Notes under the pieces: generated by a model
What the model was told of the DNA's origin: nothing
Database searches by the model: none
Seen by the model: the letters and a program-made list of their open reading frames with translations, nothing else
Origin: Desulfopila aestuarii DSM 18488
GTDB taxonomy: Bacteria; Desulfobacterota; Desulfobulbia; Desulfobulbales; Desulfocapsaceae
Length of the DNA: 49,675 nt
Reading direction: 5' to 3'
Assembly: GCA_945863875.1 (NCBI GenBank)
Contig: CAMBBS010000033.1
Span: 1 to 49,675 of the forward strand
Made by a program: the position numbers and the translations under genes
Shown: positions 1 to 8,670 of the stretch, piece by piece
Position numbering within the stretch: the stretch's first letter is position 1
Layout: each line of letters opens with the position of its first letter

Positions 1-290
1 CCAGGAAATGGCATCTGGTAGTGCGGCGTGAAATAAATTCCCCTGAGAAAATCAGGTAGAGCTTGAGTGATGCTCCCAGCGACACCCCGACCAAAAGGCT
101 CGCGTTCATGCAAACTCAGCGATACTGGGTGGAACGGCCATTTCAGGATGCAAAAAACCAATGTGGACTTGGAGGGTATCAGGCTCGTGGTTGGCTCGCC
201 TGGCACCGAAAAAGACGACCGTCAATCGACTTCGCCTATAGAAAACAACAAGAACACGGGCTGTTGCGCCTAGCCACATGATCCCCAAAG
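1..290 (+). pseudogene. IS701-type (SRSO17 DDE) transposase remnant
   Basis: The reading frame beginning at base 3 gives KWHLVVRREINSPEK, then an in-frame TAG at 57-59, then SLSDAPSDTPTKRLAFMQ and YWVERPFQDAKNQCGLGGYQ, ending in a GWLAWH motif. This order matches the C-terminal third of SRSO17-type IS701 family transposases, where the VERPFQDAK segment carries the last catalytic acidic residue. After GWLAWH the family's usual hydrophobic helix is replaced by unrelated residues, so the frame or the sequence has drifted. The internal stop, the missing N-terminus beyond the window edge and the lost C-terminus show a dead copy. Bases 290-438 hold no gene I can recognise. Confidence 0.75.
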
Positions 291-438
291 CAGAATTTAA
301 AAGCGATTTCTTATCACCCAGTTCACCTCACCAACTGCACAGCCCTCCAGGCGAAGGGTTTTGTTCATCTCGCCGGTCACCAGTTTGCATGGATCGTCAG
401 AGGAATGCCAATCTGGTGAAATGGCTGGTTCGACCATT

Positions 439-864
439 TCAATTTTCACCGTTTACTACTGGAACTTCGCTTCTTTTTGCAGCCGCCAATAAATTTTTAT
501 CAAGTGTGGCAATAGGTAATCCTTTTCTCATGGCAAGGTCCAAATATGATGCATCGTAGCTGGAAAGGTTGTGTTTACGGGCTAATGCAAAAATTTCTTT
601 AATCATCCTTTCCGGTGTCTCTTGATCAACAATGATTGGAAGCTCAGTAAGTAGAGCAATGAAACGCATGCTACCCGCCTCACCAATTCTTTTTTTCCGT
701 TCAGCCACCAATAAAACATTAGTAACCTCTAATGGCCAAATGGATGGGACGAACGCGGTAGCGCCACTAAGTTTATCCAGTATATAATCAGAATATTGAC
801 TGTTTTCATTCTTAAAACACCACGTCATAACCACGGAATTGTCGATAACAAAATCATCACTCAT
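439..864 (-). CDS. vapC: PIN-domain toxin (VapC-type ribonuclease)
   Basis: This 141-aa protein is a typical full-length PIN domain. The acidic residues expected at the metal site are present: D8 in FVIDNS, E46 in PLEVTNV, D104 in SSYDASYLDLA and D122 in IATLDKNL. Members of this family cleave RNA, often tRNA or rRNA, when released from their antitoxin. The start codon abuts the stop codon of the upstream antitoxin gene with no gap, the usual layout of a translationally coupled toxin-antitoxin pair. It appears intact. The RNA target cannot be read from sequence. It could also be a PIN nuclease without toxicity, but the partner gene makes toxin the best call. Confidence 0.85.
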   Translation of the reverse strand: MSDDFVIDNSVVMTWCFKNENSQYSDYILDKLSGATAFVPSIWPLEVTNVLLVAERKKRIGEAGSMRFIALLTELPIIVDQETPERMIKEIFALARKHNLSSYDASYLDLAMRKGLPIATLDKNLLAAAKRSEVPVVNGEN

Positions 865-1104
865 TTATCGCCTTCCTTCTTCAATCATATCTCGAATTGA
901 AAGCTCCTTAAGAGTGTTTTTCTCACGGAATTCGCGTAATTCAGTGATAACCTTACGCGGGTCGGTCTTTCTTGATGGTAATGGCGGTTGCAAAACAGCG
1001 ACTGGTACACCATGTTTTGTAATAGTTATCCGTTCTCCTTTGATTACACGCTCAAGCAGTTTGGGTAAATGTGTTTTGGCTTCATATGCACCAACTGTTT
1101 CCAT
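865..1104 (-). CDS. Phd/YefM-type antitoxin
   Basis: A 79-aa protein starting METVGAYEAKTHLPKLLERV, a classic Phd/YefM N-terminus that forms the dimeric DNA-binding part; ITITKHGVPVAVLQP is the characteristic following strand. The charged C-terminal half (KELSIRDMIEEGRR) would be the toxin-binding tail. It directly precedes the PIN toxin gene on the same strand and shares its transcription unit. Antitoxins of this family neutralise the toxin and repress their own promoter, and an inverted repeat lies just upstream at 1125-1149. Phd-type antitoxins pairing with PIN toxins is a common combination, so no anomaly is implied. Confidence 0.85.
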   Translation of the reverse strand: METVGAYEAKTHLPKLLERVIKGERITITKHGVPVAVLQPPLPSRKTDPRKVITELREFREKNTLKELSIRDMIEEGRR

Positions 1105-1124
1105 AATGCACCTCCCGCGAAAAT

Positions 1125-1149
1125 TTAGACTAGTTTTAGATCAGTCTAA
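1125..1149. promoter_or_regulatory. Inverted repeat upstream of the toxin-antitoxin pair, candidate operator
   Basis: TTAGACT at 1125-1131 is matched by AGTCTAA at 1143-1149, a perfect 7-bp inverted repeat with an 11-bp spacer, 21 bp upstream of the antitoxin start. Autoregulation of such operons through palindromic promoter sites is established for the family. That this particular repeat is the operator is inference. Confidence 0.45.
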
Positions 1150-1233
1150 TTGAAAGCGTTCAACCTGTCAAGTCTCGACTTAAGTTTGCCGGTGTCCGGC
1201 GGAATTCCTGAATCGGCCAGAGTCCGCAAGGCC

Positions 1234-1404
1234 TCATAATTTTCTTCTTTGGCTTCTGCCTTCTGGCATTTTGCGCCGCTGGGTGCCGTCGCTGTTTTCC
1301 AGGCAGCCGCTGACGTGAAGCTGGTCGTAATTGTGCAGAAAATTATCCGGCATCCCGGCGGTAAAGGGACCAAAGGCCTTCAGGCAAGGGCTTTTCAGTC
1401 TCAT
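1234..1404 (-). pseudogene. yhaN: Truncated 5' end of yhaN (SMC-like ATPase partner of YhaO)
   Basis: An ATG overlaps the yhaO stop (ATGA at 1404-1401). The frame reads MRLKSPCLKAFGPFT, the recognisable N-terminus of YhaN/SbcC-like AAA proteins, whose next residues normally lead into the P-loop. Here the match ends after about 15 residues, the remaining 41 residues are unrelated, and a TGA ends the frame at codon 57. A full YhaN is many hundreds of residues, so the ATPase has been lost. The following minus-strand open frame (1146-1373, ending in LKSRLDRLNAFN) is not a family I recognise and may be the sequence to which yhaN was joined by deletion. Confidence 0.7.
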
Positions 1405-2660
1405 TTTGGTTCTCCGTGGCGGAGCAGCCGGGCGCGTAACAGCTCCTGCACCTGGCTGCGCAGTTCACTGATTTTCTCCGGGAAGGAGGCCAGGAAGGGT
1501 TCGTCCCCGCCGGAGATCTCCGCGGGCAGCTTGTTGTTTAAACTGGCCAGTTCCGGGACCAGTTCAACCAGGGTCTCGCCGTCAAATTCGAATTGCTCGA
1601 TGGAGTGCAGGAGTCCGGTCAGGGCGGTATCGCCAGCACCGCTCACATCAGGGTCGATTGGCCGAGTCGTCCGGAATTTCACCTTTTCCAGCCAGAGATT
1701 ACCAAGTCCCGCACCAATGCCCCGGAACTCTTCGGTCCACTGGGCGGTACGCTCAAGCAGCAGGGTATGCACCGGACACTGTCCGGTCAGAATCAGACGC
1801 AGGGCGAGGGGGCGGCCATCCGCCTCGATATGTTCGATCTCAAAGGCCTGTCGGACAACATCGTAGACCCTCTGCGCCGTATCGCAGTGGGACAGATCCA
1901 CCTCACAGCCGGTCCAGCGGAGGACGTCAAGTTGATGTTCCCGGACATCGGTGATCCGGCCATCCTCGACGGTAATAAGCGTTGCGCCTTTTGCGCCGGT
2001 TTCCCGAATATGGCGGCCCTGGATATTGCCGGGAAAAACTATCCATGGATCATCGGCGACAACCTCGCGTTTATGCACATGTCCCAGGGCCCAGTAGTCA
2101 TAGCCCTTTGATTGTAACTCATCCAGGGTGCACGGGGCGTACTCCTCGTGTCCCTGTCGACCGGTGAGAGAAGTGTGCAGCAGGCCGATATTGAAGTAGC
2201 CGGGCTGGCAGGGGGGATACTGCAGGGCCAGGTTCTCGGTCACCGCGCGGGAGGGATAGCTTCGGCCGTGGATGATGACGCCGAGAGTCTCCAAACGTAT
2301 CGACTGGGCTTTTTGTGCAGAAAAAAGAGTGACGTTATCCGGCAGCGGCATGGTTTTGGTGATCTGATTGGCGGCATCGTGATTGCCGGAAACAATAAAG
2401 ACGGCAATCCCCGCCCGGTGCAGCTTACCCATCCGACCGGCAAAGAACAGGCCGGTGTTGTAGTCTTTCCAGTCAACGTCATAGAGATCGCCGGCAATGA
2501 GCAGGAAATCGACGGCCTCGTCGATGGCCAGGTCAATGCAGTTGTCAAAGGCTCGCCGCGTTGCCCCGCGAATCTCCTCGACCGGGGCGTCCGCATGGGC
2601 CTCCAATCCTTTCAAGGGGCTGTCGAGATGGATGTCGGCGGTGTGGAGAAAGCGAAACAT
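1401..2660 (-). CDS. yhaO: YhaO-type DNA repair metallophosphoesterase (SbcD/Mre11-like)
   Basis: A 419-aa protein. The calcineurin-like phosphoesterase motifs are in order at the N-terminus: FLHTADIHLDSP, LLIAGDLYDVDW, FIVSGNHDA, NIGLLHTSL and WALGHVHKRE. These give the D-x-H, G-D-x-x-D, G-N-H-D, H and G-H-x-H metal ligands. The C-terminal 170 residues form the capping region seen in YhaO. Such proteins are DNA nucleases that work with the SMC-like ATPase YhaN, as Mre11 works with Rad50. The start is preceded by AAAGG about 7 nt upstream. The partner gene immediately downstream is truncated, so this nuclease is probably orphaned. Intact by length and motifs. Confidence 0.85.
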   Translation of the reverse strand: MFRFLHTADIHLDSPLKGLEAHADAPVEEIRGATRRAFDNCIDLAIDEAVDFLLIAGDLYDVDWKDYNTGLFFAGRMGKLHRAGIAVFIVSGNHDAANQITKTMPLPDNVTLFSAQKAQSIRLETLGVIIHGRSYPSRAVTENLALQYPPCQPGYFNIGLLHTSLTGRQGHEEYAPCTLDELQSKGYDYWALGHVHKREVVADDPWIVFPGNIQGRHIRETGAKGATLITVEDGRITDVREHQLDVLRWTGCEVDLSHCDTAQRVYDVVRQAFEIEHIEADGRPLALRLILTGQCPVHTLLLERTAQWTEEFRGIGAGLGNLWLEKVKFRTTRPIDPDVSGAGDTALTGLLHSIEQFEFDGETLVELVPELASLNNKLPAEISGGDEPFLASFPEKISELRSQVQELLRARLLRHGEPK

Positions 2661-2997
2661 CTGTTGCCTTTACGAGTAAAAGTTTCCCGGATATTGCTCT
2701 GTTGAACGTGATGGAGTGTGGGTGGGTGATAAGAAATCGCTTTCGAAGGTGTTCCTAAAAAATCGGCCTCCTGATCGAAGCCACTGCATTTACGGACATC
2801 ATCGTATTCTTTTCAGTCCGATCTTACAAGATTTTTGTTTGACCGCTATGCTCTTGTTATGTCCCCTGCCTTCCCGATCCACTATGGGTTCACGCCGACT
2901 CTGCGAGGCGGCAGTTTTGTCAAAATTATAATTCCACGAACATCAACTACTTGATATCATAGTATTTCAAGCAGGAGCTCCTATGGCAACCCTCGTC
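2661..2997. other. Gene-free stretch between yhaO and the IS91 relic
   Basis: No coding region is convincing here. Near its right end a ribosome binding site (CAGGAG at 2972-2977) precedes an ATG at 2983. AGGAGCTCCT at 2973-2982 is a perfect 10-bp palindrome. Only about five codons (MATLV) lie before the IS91 terminus near 2998, so this may be the stub of a gene cut by that element. That is inference. Confidence 0.35.
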
Positions 2998-3009
2998 CCT
3001 TCGATTCAA

Positions 3010-3297
3010 TCACAGCGCTTGCACATCAACAAAAGGTTCTTCATAGTCAGGCCAACCATCGTCATATGGCCCTACAATCGTCTCAATAATATTTGAGAGA
3101 GACGGGGGAGCCTTTTCCCGCTTCGGCTTGGCCTCCTTATATAAGCCAAGAGGATCAAGTATCTTCTTGATCACTTTCCTCTCATAGATGAAGGTGATAA
3201 TTTTCATCAGGGCACGACAATGAGGGCAAAGAAGTGGGTCCACCTCCCAGACTTTTTTGATACACTCTCGCCAAATCAAAGGTGGCACCTTTTTTGT
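3010..3297 (-). pseudogene. IS91 transposase, C-terminal portion
   Basis: The minus-strand frame reads KVPPLIWRECIKKVWEVDPL, then LCPHCRALMKIITFI and, at the end, YDDGWPDYEEPFVDVQAL followed by TGA. This is the conserved C-terminal zinc segment and tail of IS91 transposases. In intact relatives it follows directly after the part now found at 4337-4582. The approximately 1 kb separating the two carries the ISAzo13-type transposase on the opposite strand, so the IS91 gene appears to have been split by insertion. An almost identical tail, DYEEPIVDVQAL, is found at 8575-8658 on the plus strand. Confidence 0.8.
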
Positions 3298-3376
3298 CTT
3301 GAAACCGCTTAGGGAGTTGGGAAATACTAAAATACCGATTATGATGTTTGGATACTGCAAAAAGGAGGATCTGTGT

Positions 3377-4310
3377 ATGAAGACATCAACTTTGGTTCGG
3401 AATGGAATAGCTCCAGAATTAGTCGGCTTGATTTCACGTTTGGTTGATTTGGTACCCTGGCCTGCAAGGCGGTGTGCGATGGGAGATGTGACACTGGCGC
3501 TACTGGACGGCAAGCATCGTTTAGCTGAGGATGTGTTCGGATGGGGCCGATCTACTGTGGAAGTCGGGATCAAAGAATTCCAAACCGGCTTTTTGTGTGT
3601 AAACGATATATCCGCACGACAGAAACCGAAGGCGGAAGAGAAGAACCCAGCGCTGCTTGCCGAAATCCGCGCTATTGTGGAACCACATTGTGAATCTGAA
3701 TCTCATCTGCGTACAACCTTGCTCTACACAACCATGACTGCTCAAGCAGTATACGACGCTCTTGTCAAAAAGGGATGGTCAGCAGAATCATTGCCAACAG
3801 TGCGCACGATTTCCAACATCCTTATTCGTCATGATTATCGATTGCGCACTGTGGCGAAAACAAAGGTCCAAAAAAAACCGAAGCAACCGACGCAATCTTT
3901 GAAAACGTCTGGCAGATGAACGCTCAGGCAGATACTGATCCAGAAACCATGAGAATCAGCATAGACACAAAGGCAACTGTCACTGTTGGTGAATATTCCA
4001 GAGGCGGCCGCTCGCGTGGCCTAAATGCTGTCGAGGCATTGGATCATGGATATGTGCCCCAAAGAAAAATTGATTCCTGGCGGCATCCTGGAACCGGTTA
4101 CTGGCAGGTCGTTCTTATTTTTTGGCACCAGTTACAAAACCAGCGACTTCCTTTGTCGACGGCCTTTTTCTCTGCTGGGAAGAGAGAAAGCGGGATCTTT
4201 GGGATGTGAAACAGACAGCTTGTCATTAATGTTGATAACAGACCGGAATGCAGCGGACGCCGTACCCAATTCCTGAGGAGGTTGACAGAATTTGCCGATT
4301 TGACATTTCT
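3377..4310 (+). pseudogene. ISAzo13-type transposase, multiply frameshifted
   Basis: The frame starts at ATG 3377 with a strong AAAGGAGGA site at 3361-3369. It reads through ARRCAMGDVTLALLDGKHRL and SLPTVRTISNILIRHDYRLR, then shifts frame near 3890 into DAIFENVWQMNAQADTDPET and ISIDTKATVTVGEYSRGGRS. It shifts again near 4045 into CPKEKLIPGGILEPVTGRSF, and again before VDNRPECSGRRTQFLRRL at about 4230. The D-T-K and VDNxPE motifs are the first two acidic positions of the ISAzo13 DDE domain. The last third, with the catalytic Glu, is missing. At least three frameshifts show it cannot make a transposase. Confidence 0.75.
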
Positions 4311-4336
4311 AAAATGGTGGGATATAAAACTTTCCC

Positions 4337-5189
4337 CTAAAACGGTAAATATGTAACTTCTGAATCCCTTACGTCAATTATCTCGTTCTCCGCTACCTTC
4401 TTTTGCTCGCCTTCTTCCTTGAGCTTCTCGGCCTTGCTTCTGTCGCCCCGCATCCGGTTCGAATACCAACCCACATACCTCACCATCTGCGCCAACCGAT
4501 CGGGGATATGTTGCGTGACTGCCGCGATAAATTCCACCGGCGAAAATGTTTGGAAATTGCGTTTGTTGCCGCCGTGGCTCATCTATCGAACGATAGATTA
4601 TCGTCCCGGTCTTCTTGATAAAGTTGAGTTTGGTCAGCGAAAAGGTATTGCGGATTATGTATTGGGCAACATTTTCAGCACCGAGGCGCGGAACATTTCG
4701 GCCAGGGGGCGAATAGCCACCTTTGGCAAGACATAAAAATATCCACTCTCGGTAGGGAGTTCATCCGCCACCAGGGCATGAATATGCGGATGCCATTTGG
4801 CATAGTCTCCGAAGGTCTGAATAGCCAAGGCAATTCCCGGTATCCCTGACTTTTTACCGAGGGTTATCCTGCAAATGGCTACCGACCTGGATAACCTTTT
4901 TTGCATGGCACGAAGGACAAAACCACCGGCCACGGCAACTGAAAGCAAGCAGATACTCATGCTGACAATCCGGACAACGCACCCGGGCGAAGCCCTGATG
5001 AAGGTCGCCACATTCCAGGTATTTTCTTGCTATATGCGAGATTACCGGCCGATAGAATCCGTATTGACGTGCAAAAAGATCGTCATAGCGTTCTTCGAAT
5101 TCGTCGAAGTGTTCATTCAATAACTGCCAAAACGGCGATTCACACGTCTTCCTGCCTCTGTACTCTTCCGCCTCGTCGCTCCAAGGCAT
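4337..5189 (-). pseudogene. IS91 transposase, N-terminal and catalytic portions (frameshifted)
   Basis: Three minus-strand pieces lie in different frames. At 4854-5189 is the zinc-binding N-terminus (RVRCPDCQHEYLLAFSCRGR, then WFCPSCHAKK). Between 4655 and about 4860 is KSGIPGIALAIQTFGDYAKW, then HPHIHALVADE, the His-hydrophobe-His core of Y2/HUH rolling-circle transposases. At 4337-4582 is MSHGGNKRNFQTFSPVEFIA with VRYVGWYSNRMRGD, the usual region after the tyrosine motif. The frames do not join, and sequence is missing between the zinc region and the HUH segment and around the catalytic tyrosines. The gene is dead. Confidence 0.8.
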
Positions 5190-5341
5190 TGCAGCTCCTT
5201 TGTGTTATTGTCAAAGGCTGCAATGTACGGAATCGAGCAACCATTTTTCTTACGCTCTTTGCGACCGAGGAAAACACGGCAAGGAAGATGGGGTCAATTA
5301 AATTAAAAATAATTCTTTCAGTTTTTTATTCACAAAAGTCA

Positions 5342-5370
5342 TTGACGACGATTCCGCTATAGCCAATAAT
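5342..5370 (+). promoter_or_regulatory. Candidate sigma70 promoter for the SNF2 helicase gene
   Basis: TTGACG (5342-5347), a 17-bp spacer and AATAAT (5365-5370) lie 65 bp upstream of the helicase start. Spacing is ideal and the boxes are fair. The assignment is inference from sequence. Confidence 0.45.
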
Positions 5371-5435
5371 GTGGTCGCTCTCGATAATGGGCGCATTGCA
5401 CAACGCGAAAAATCTGTATGGTGCACAGTTAACAT

Positions 5436-8400
5436 ATGTATAATTTCAAAAACGAAAGTATTCCAGTATTCTTGCCGGTCCTGGAAGGAGTCCAGCTGCA
5501 GCCATGGTTTTCAACAGCCATGCTTGACAAGGGCCTGGGGTTGATACGCGGTAATAAAATTAAAGGCTTTCACTGCATCAGGAATGCGGTTGGGGCGCTT
5601 ATCGACCAGGGGGCTATTGTAACTCTGCAGTTTGATAAAAACGCGAAATTACACCAGGGATTTACCATCCGGAATAGCCATTGTGGTCTCTGCCGTCACA
5701 AGCCAAACGCAAATAGTTGTGAGCATTTGGCCGCGTTAGCTATCCTCAGCCTGATGGTCCCGATGGGACAGTTAAAGGCGGTTCCGATACCCCTTGCCTT
5801 TGCCGAAAGCTACTGGTTGAAAATTGGTCTTTTCCTCTATGAATGGCTGAGCCGGACGAACTATACGGTTCGTCGTACTCCCGGAGAGGGATGTTCCCTT
5901 TGGCATATAGTTCCTGCTGAAGGGGGCATGCAGGTGACCATTCCGGATTCCTGGTTACTACAGGGAGAACACCTTTTCCCAGGTAAGCCTCGGAAAACGA
6001 GTACGGTAGAGCCAAAGGAAAATTTTGCTCTGCTCATCAATCAACTGCAGATCAGGACCATGACCACAGGCGAACGTCAGCTCGAGCAGGCAGGGCACTG
6101 CAGCATCGGGTGGCAAAGGGATACCTCCTTCTGGATCTGGCTTGCGCGGATGCTTTACACTCTCCACGGGGACAGACTCCCGGAATTTCATCGAGATCCG
6201 GCCTCGTCCAGCTTCTTTCTCAAGATTGGTGACAAGATCGAACCGGGGGCATTAACGATCTTTCTGCCGCGGGCCAAAACCTGGGAAATAGTAAGGAGCA
6301 TCCCTTTTCCTTCGGAAATTGTAAACATATTACCTGCGGCCAGGGAAGGCTCCCGCGTCTTTTTTAACGAGGAAAATAGCCTGGAGGTCAGACCATGTCT
6401 GCATCTGGAAGACGGTAGAATCCTTGACCGGCAGGACTTGGCAGAAAATCGCTTTTCCGGGGTATTTTATCTTGATGGTGAGGGTTTTCTGCCAACCAAT
6501 CGTCTCCCGCCTGAGGGAATATTCAGCAATCCCTCCCAACCGGTGTCGACTCTCCCCCTCCTTGGTTTCCTGCAAAATGAAGAAACGCGGGATACTCCGT
6601 TTACCGTGGCCGCCAATGATATTCCCGCCTTTCTGCATGCAAACAATAAGCCGTTGCATTTTCCGGACAATATTATCGATCCGGATCTTTTGCAGCTGCA
6701 GATCCGTGAATTTCCCGATGAGCTGGTCATTGACTCCTTTGAAGAACGGGATGACTGGTGCTATCTGTCCTGCCATTACGGCCTCGGCAATAGCTGTATC
6801 AGCTTAAATGATATTTTGCAGGCCAGAAAACAAAATATGACCATTCTTCCAGGTAGACAGTGGCTACAGATCGATGGCACCCCGCTGTCCTGGCTCTACG
6901 AACTGGCCGAAGACCGTTTCGATGCCGACGGCTCCGGTAAAGTACGCCTCAGCTACCGTGAGATGCTGGCGCTCACGGCGGTCATCCCCGAGGTCAAGAT
7001 TTCCATCAAGAAGAAACTTCTCCGGCAACGGCTTGAGACTCTGCTTAATGTGGACTGCTGGACCGACGACACATCACTCACCCAGATACCCGGCCATCTG
7101 CGTTCGTATCAGCGCAACGGCCTGGCCTGGTTGAACAGGCTGTTCAGGCTGGGAATCGGGGGACTTCTGGCCGATGATATGGGTCTTGGCAAAACCCATC
7201 AAGGGTTAGCGCTGCTGCAGGCCGCCGCCCAGGACGGCAAGAAACGCCGGATGCTGGTGGTCTGCCCTGCCTCGGTGCTACTGAACTGGGCGGAAAAAAT
7301 CGACGAATTTTATCCGGGCCTGGAATATGGCATCTACTATGGGCCACAACGGGACCTGCCCCAGGTGCAAGAACATGGAATACTCCTCACCACCTATGGT
7401 GTCGTCAGGCAGGACGTGGATCAGTTACGGATGTGCCCCTTTGACATCATCCTTCTCGACGAGATTCAAAATCTAAAAAACCGTAAAACGGATATACACC
7501 AGGCGGTAGCCAGTCTGAATGGCCGAGTGAAGATCGGATTGACCGGGACGCCCGTCGAAAACTCCCTGCAGGATCTCCGGTCGCTGTTTGATATCTGTCT
7601 GCCGGGTCTTTTGGGCAGCGAGCGGCAATTTGACCGGCTCTATGTGCAGCCGATAACCGAAAACAGCAACTCCGAAGTACGCGAGCGGCTCGGTCGTCTC
7701 ATCCATCCTTTTATCCTCAGGAGAAGCAGAGGACAGGTATTGACAGAATTACCCGATATAATAGAAGATAATCGCCTATGCGAGCTGAGCGACGACCAGA
7801 TCAGCCTCTACCGAGAGGTCATCCAGGAGAGGGAGAAAGATCTTGAGGGGCTGGAAAGTGATACGGCTGTCATCCCGTACATGAATATCCTCGCCACCAT
7901 CACCCGGCTGAAGCAGATCTGCTGCCATCCATGCCTGGTGCAAGGATGTGAAGATCCCAAAGAGTACAGCAGCGGCAAATGGGACCTGTTTGTCGAACTC
8001 ACCGAGGAGCTGCTGGCCGCCGATATGAAATTTGTCGTTTTCAGTCAGTATACCGGCATGTTGGAACTTATCGAAAAACACCTGCAACGGGCCGGGATCC
8101 GTTTTGCCGGCCTGAAAGGAAATATGGCGGTCGGCAAGCGACAGAAGATGATTGACGAGTTCAACAAAGATCCGGACTGCCGGGTCTTCTGCGCCAGTCT
8201 TCTGGCGGGCGGTATCGGCATCGATCTGACCAGTGCCCAGGCGGTCATTCACTATGATCGCTGGTGGAACCAGGCCCGGGAAGAACAGGCCACCGCCCGT
8301 GTTCATCGGATGGGACAAAAAAACGTGGTCCAAGTCTTCCGACTGATCACCAAGGGAACCCTGGAAGAAAAAATCCATCAGCTGATAACTAAAAAGCGCG

Positions 8401-8507
8401 AACTGGCGACCTCTCTCATTCAGGAAGATGAGGCCGGAATCATCAAACAGATGGACCGAAAACAATTAGCCGAGCTGTTCCAGTTTTCACCGGTCCTCTC
8501 TCCATGA
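5436..8507 (+). CDS. SWIM zinc-finger SNF2-family DNA helicase/translocase
   Basis: An intact 1023-aa protein. Residues about 80-100 hold a SWIM-like zinc site (C83, C86, C95, H97 in HCGLCRHKPNANSCEH). A long middle region of no recognised family leads to the SNF2 motor: motif I DDMGLGKT near residue 580, motif II LLDEIQNLKN near 675, motif III LTGTPVENS near 700, and the helicase-C motifs near 920-958 (ASLLAGGIGIDLTSAQ and ATARVHRMGQ). Such enzymes translocate on double-stranded DNA using ATP to remodel protein-DNA complexes. An in-frame TAA at 5430 makes ATG 5436 the first possible start, although no clear ribosome binding site precedes it. The gene stands alone between two IS91 relics. Confidence 0.9.
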   Translation: MYNFKNESIPVFLPVLEGVQLQPWFSTAMLDKGLGLIRGNKIKGFHCIRNAVGALIDQGAIVTLQFDKNAKLHQGFTIRNSHCGLCRHKPNANSCEHLAALAILSLMVPMGQLKAVPIPLAFAESYWLKIGLFLYEWLSRTNYTVRRTPGEGCSLWHIVPAEGGMQVTIPDSWLLQGEHLFPGKPRKTSTVEPKENFALLINQLQIRTMTTGERQLEQAGHCSIGWQRDTSFWIWLARMLYTLHGDRLPEFHRDPASSSFFLKIGDKIEPGALTIFLPRAKTWEIVRSIPFPSEIVNILPAAREGSRVFFNEENSLEVRPCLHLEDGRILDRQDLAENRFSGVFYLDGEGFLPTNRLPPEGIFSNPSQPVSTLPLLGFLQNEETRDTPFTVAANDIPAFLHANNKPLHFPDNIIDPDLLQLQIREFPDELVIDSFEERDDWCYLSCHYGLGNSCISLNDILQARKQNMTILPGRQWLQIDGTPLSWLYELAEDRFDADGSGKVRLSYREMLALTAVIPEVKISIKKKLLRQRLETLLNVDCWTDDTSLTQIPGHLRSYQRNGLAWLNRLFRLGIGGLLADDMGLGKTHQGLALLQAAAQDGKKRRMLVVCPASVLLNWAEKIDEFYPGLEYGIYYGPQRDLPQVQEHGILLTTYGVVRQDVDQLRMCPFDIILLDEIQNLKNRKTDIHQAVASLNGRVKIGLTGTPVENSLQDLRSLFDICLPGLLGSERQFDRLYVQPITENSNSEVRERLGRLIHPFILRRSRGQVLTELPDIIEDNRLCELSDDQISLYREVIQEREKDLEGLESDTAVIPYMNILATITRLKQICCHPCLVQGCEDPKEYSSGKWDLFVELTEELLAADMKFVVFSQYTGMLELIEKHLQRAGIRFAGLKGNMAVGKRQKMIDEFNKDPDCRVFCASLLAGGIGIDLTSAQAVIHYDRWWNQAREEQATARVHRMGQKNVVQVFRLITKGTLEEKIHQLITKKRELATSLIQEDEAGIIKQMDRKQLAELFQFSPVLSP

Positions 8508-8519
8508 TCGAGGAGAGAA

Positions 8520-8547
8520 AGTGTCAATCCTTAGAGTGTCAACCCTT
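8520..8547 (+). repeat. Two imperfect 13-bp direct repeats
   Basis: AGTGTCAATCCTT (8520-8532) and AGTGTCAACCCTT (8535-8547) differ at one base and sit 15 bp apart just downstream of the helicase gene. No function is known; they could be a duplication scar at the IS91 junction. Confidence 0.5.
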
Positions 8548-8574
8548 TAATCTTCAAGGCTTTATGGCATTTTT

Positions 8575-8670
8575 ATTGAATCATATGATGATGGCCGGAG
8601 TCTATCGCTTACCTTGCCTGACTATGAGGAGCCCATTGTTGATGTGCAAGCGTTGTGATTGCATGGAAGG
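8575..8670 (+). pseudogene. Second IS91 transposase tail
   Basis: The frame IESYDDGRSLSLTLPDYEEP followed by IVDVQAL and TGA (8656-8658) matches the C-terminus of the IS91 relic at 3010 (YDDGWPDYEEPFVDVQAL). The 12 bases after the stop also match that copy nearly base for base and then diverge at about 8670, which marks the element's 3' terminus. It points right, whereas the first copy points left. The rest of the transposase is absent. Confidence 0.75.

Larger units (their letters stand above)
2998..5189 (-). mobile_element. IS91-family element relic, interrupted by an ISAzo13-type relic
   Basis: Minus-strand fragments of one IS91 transposase run from an N-terminus near 5189 to a C-terminus at 3010. 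They are split by plus-strand ISAzo13-type transposase sequence between about 3300 and 4335. The 3' edge is placed at about 2998 because the bases after the transposase stop (TGATTGAATCGAAGG) are nearly identical to those after the second IS91 tail at 8656-8670, and the two loci diverge beyond that point. The 5' edge is not defined. IS91 elements move by rolling-circle transposition and can mobilise adjacent DNA. Confidence 0.75.

Noticed and set aside
1146-1373. 75-codon minus-strand frame as a real gene
   Set aside because: Its 5' half is the yhaN remnant read in another frame; only the last 35 residues look protein-like and match no family I know.
7776-8465. Minus-strand frame of 229 codons under the SNF2 gene
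   Set aside because: Antisense to conserved helicase motifs, with no domain of its own.
5436-8507. SNF2 gene as part of a known multi-gene phage defence system
   Set aside because: No methyltransferase, PLD nuclease or other partner genes lie beside it; the neighbours are IS91 relics.
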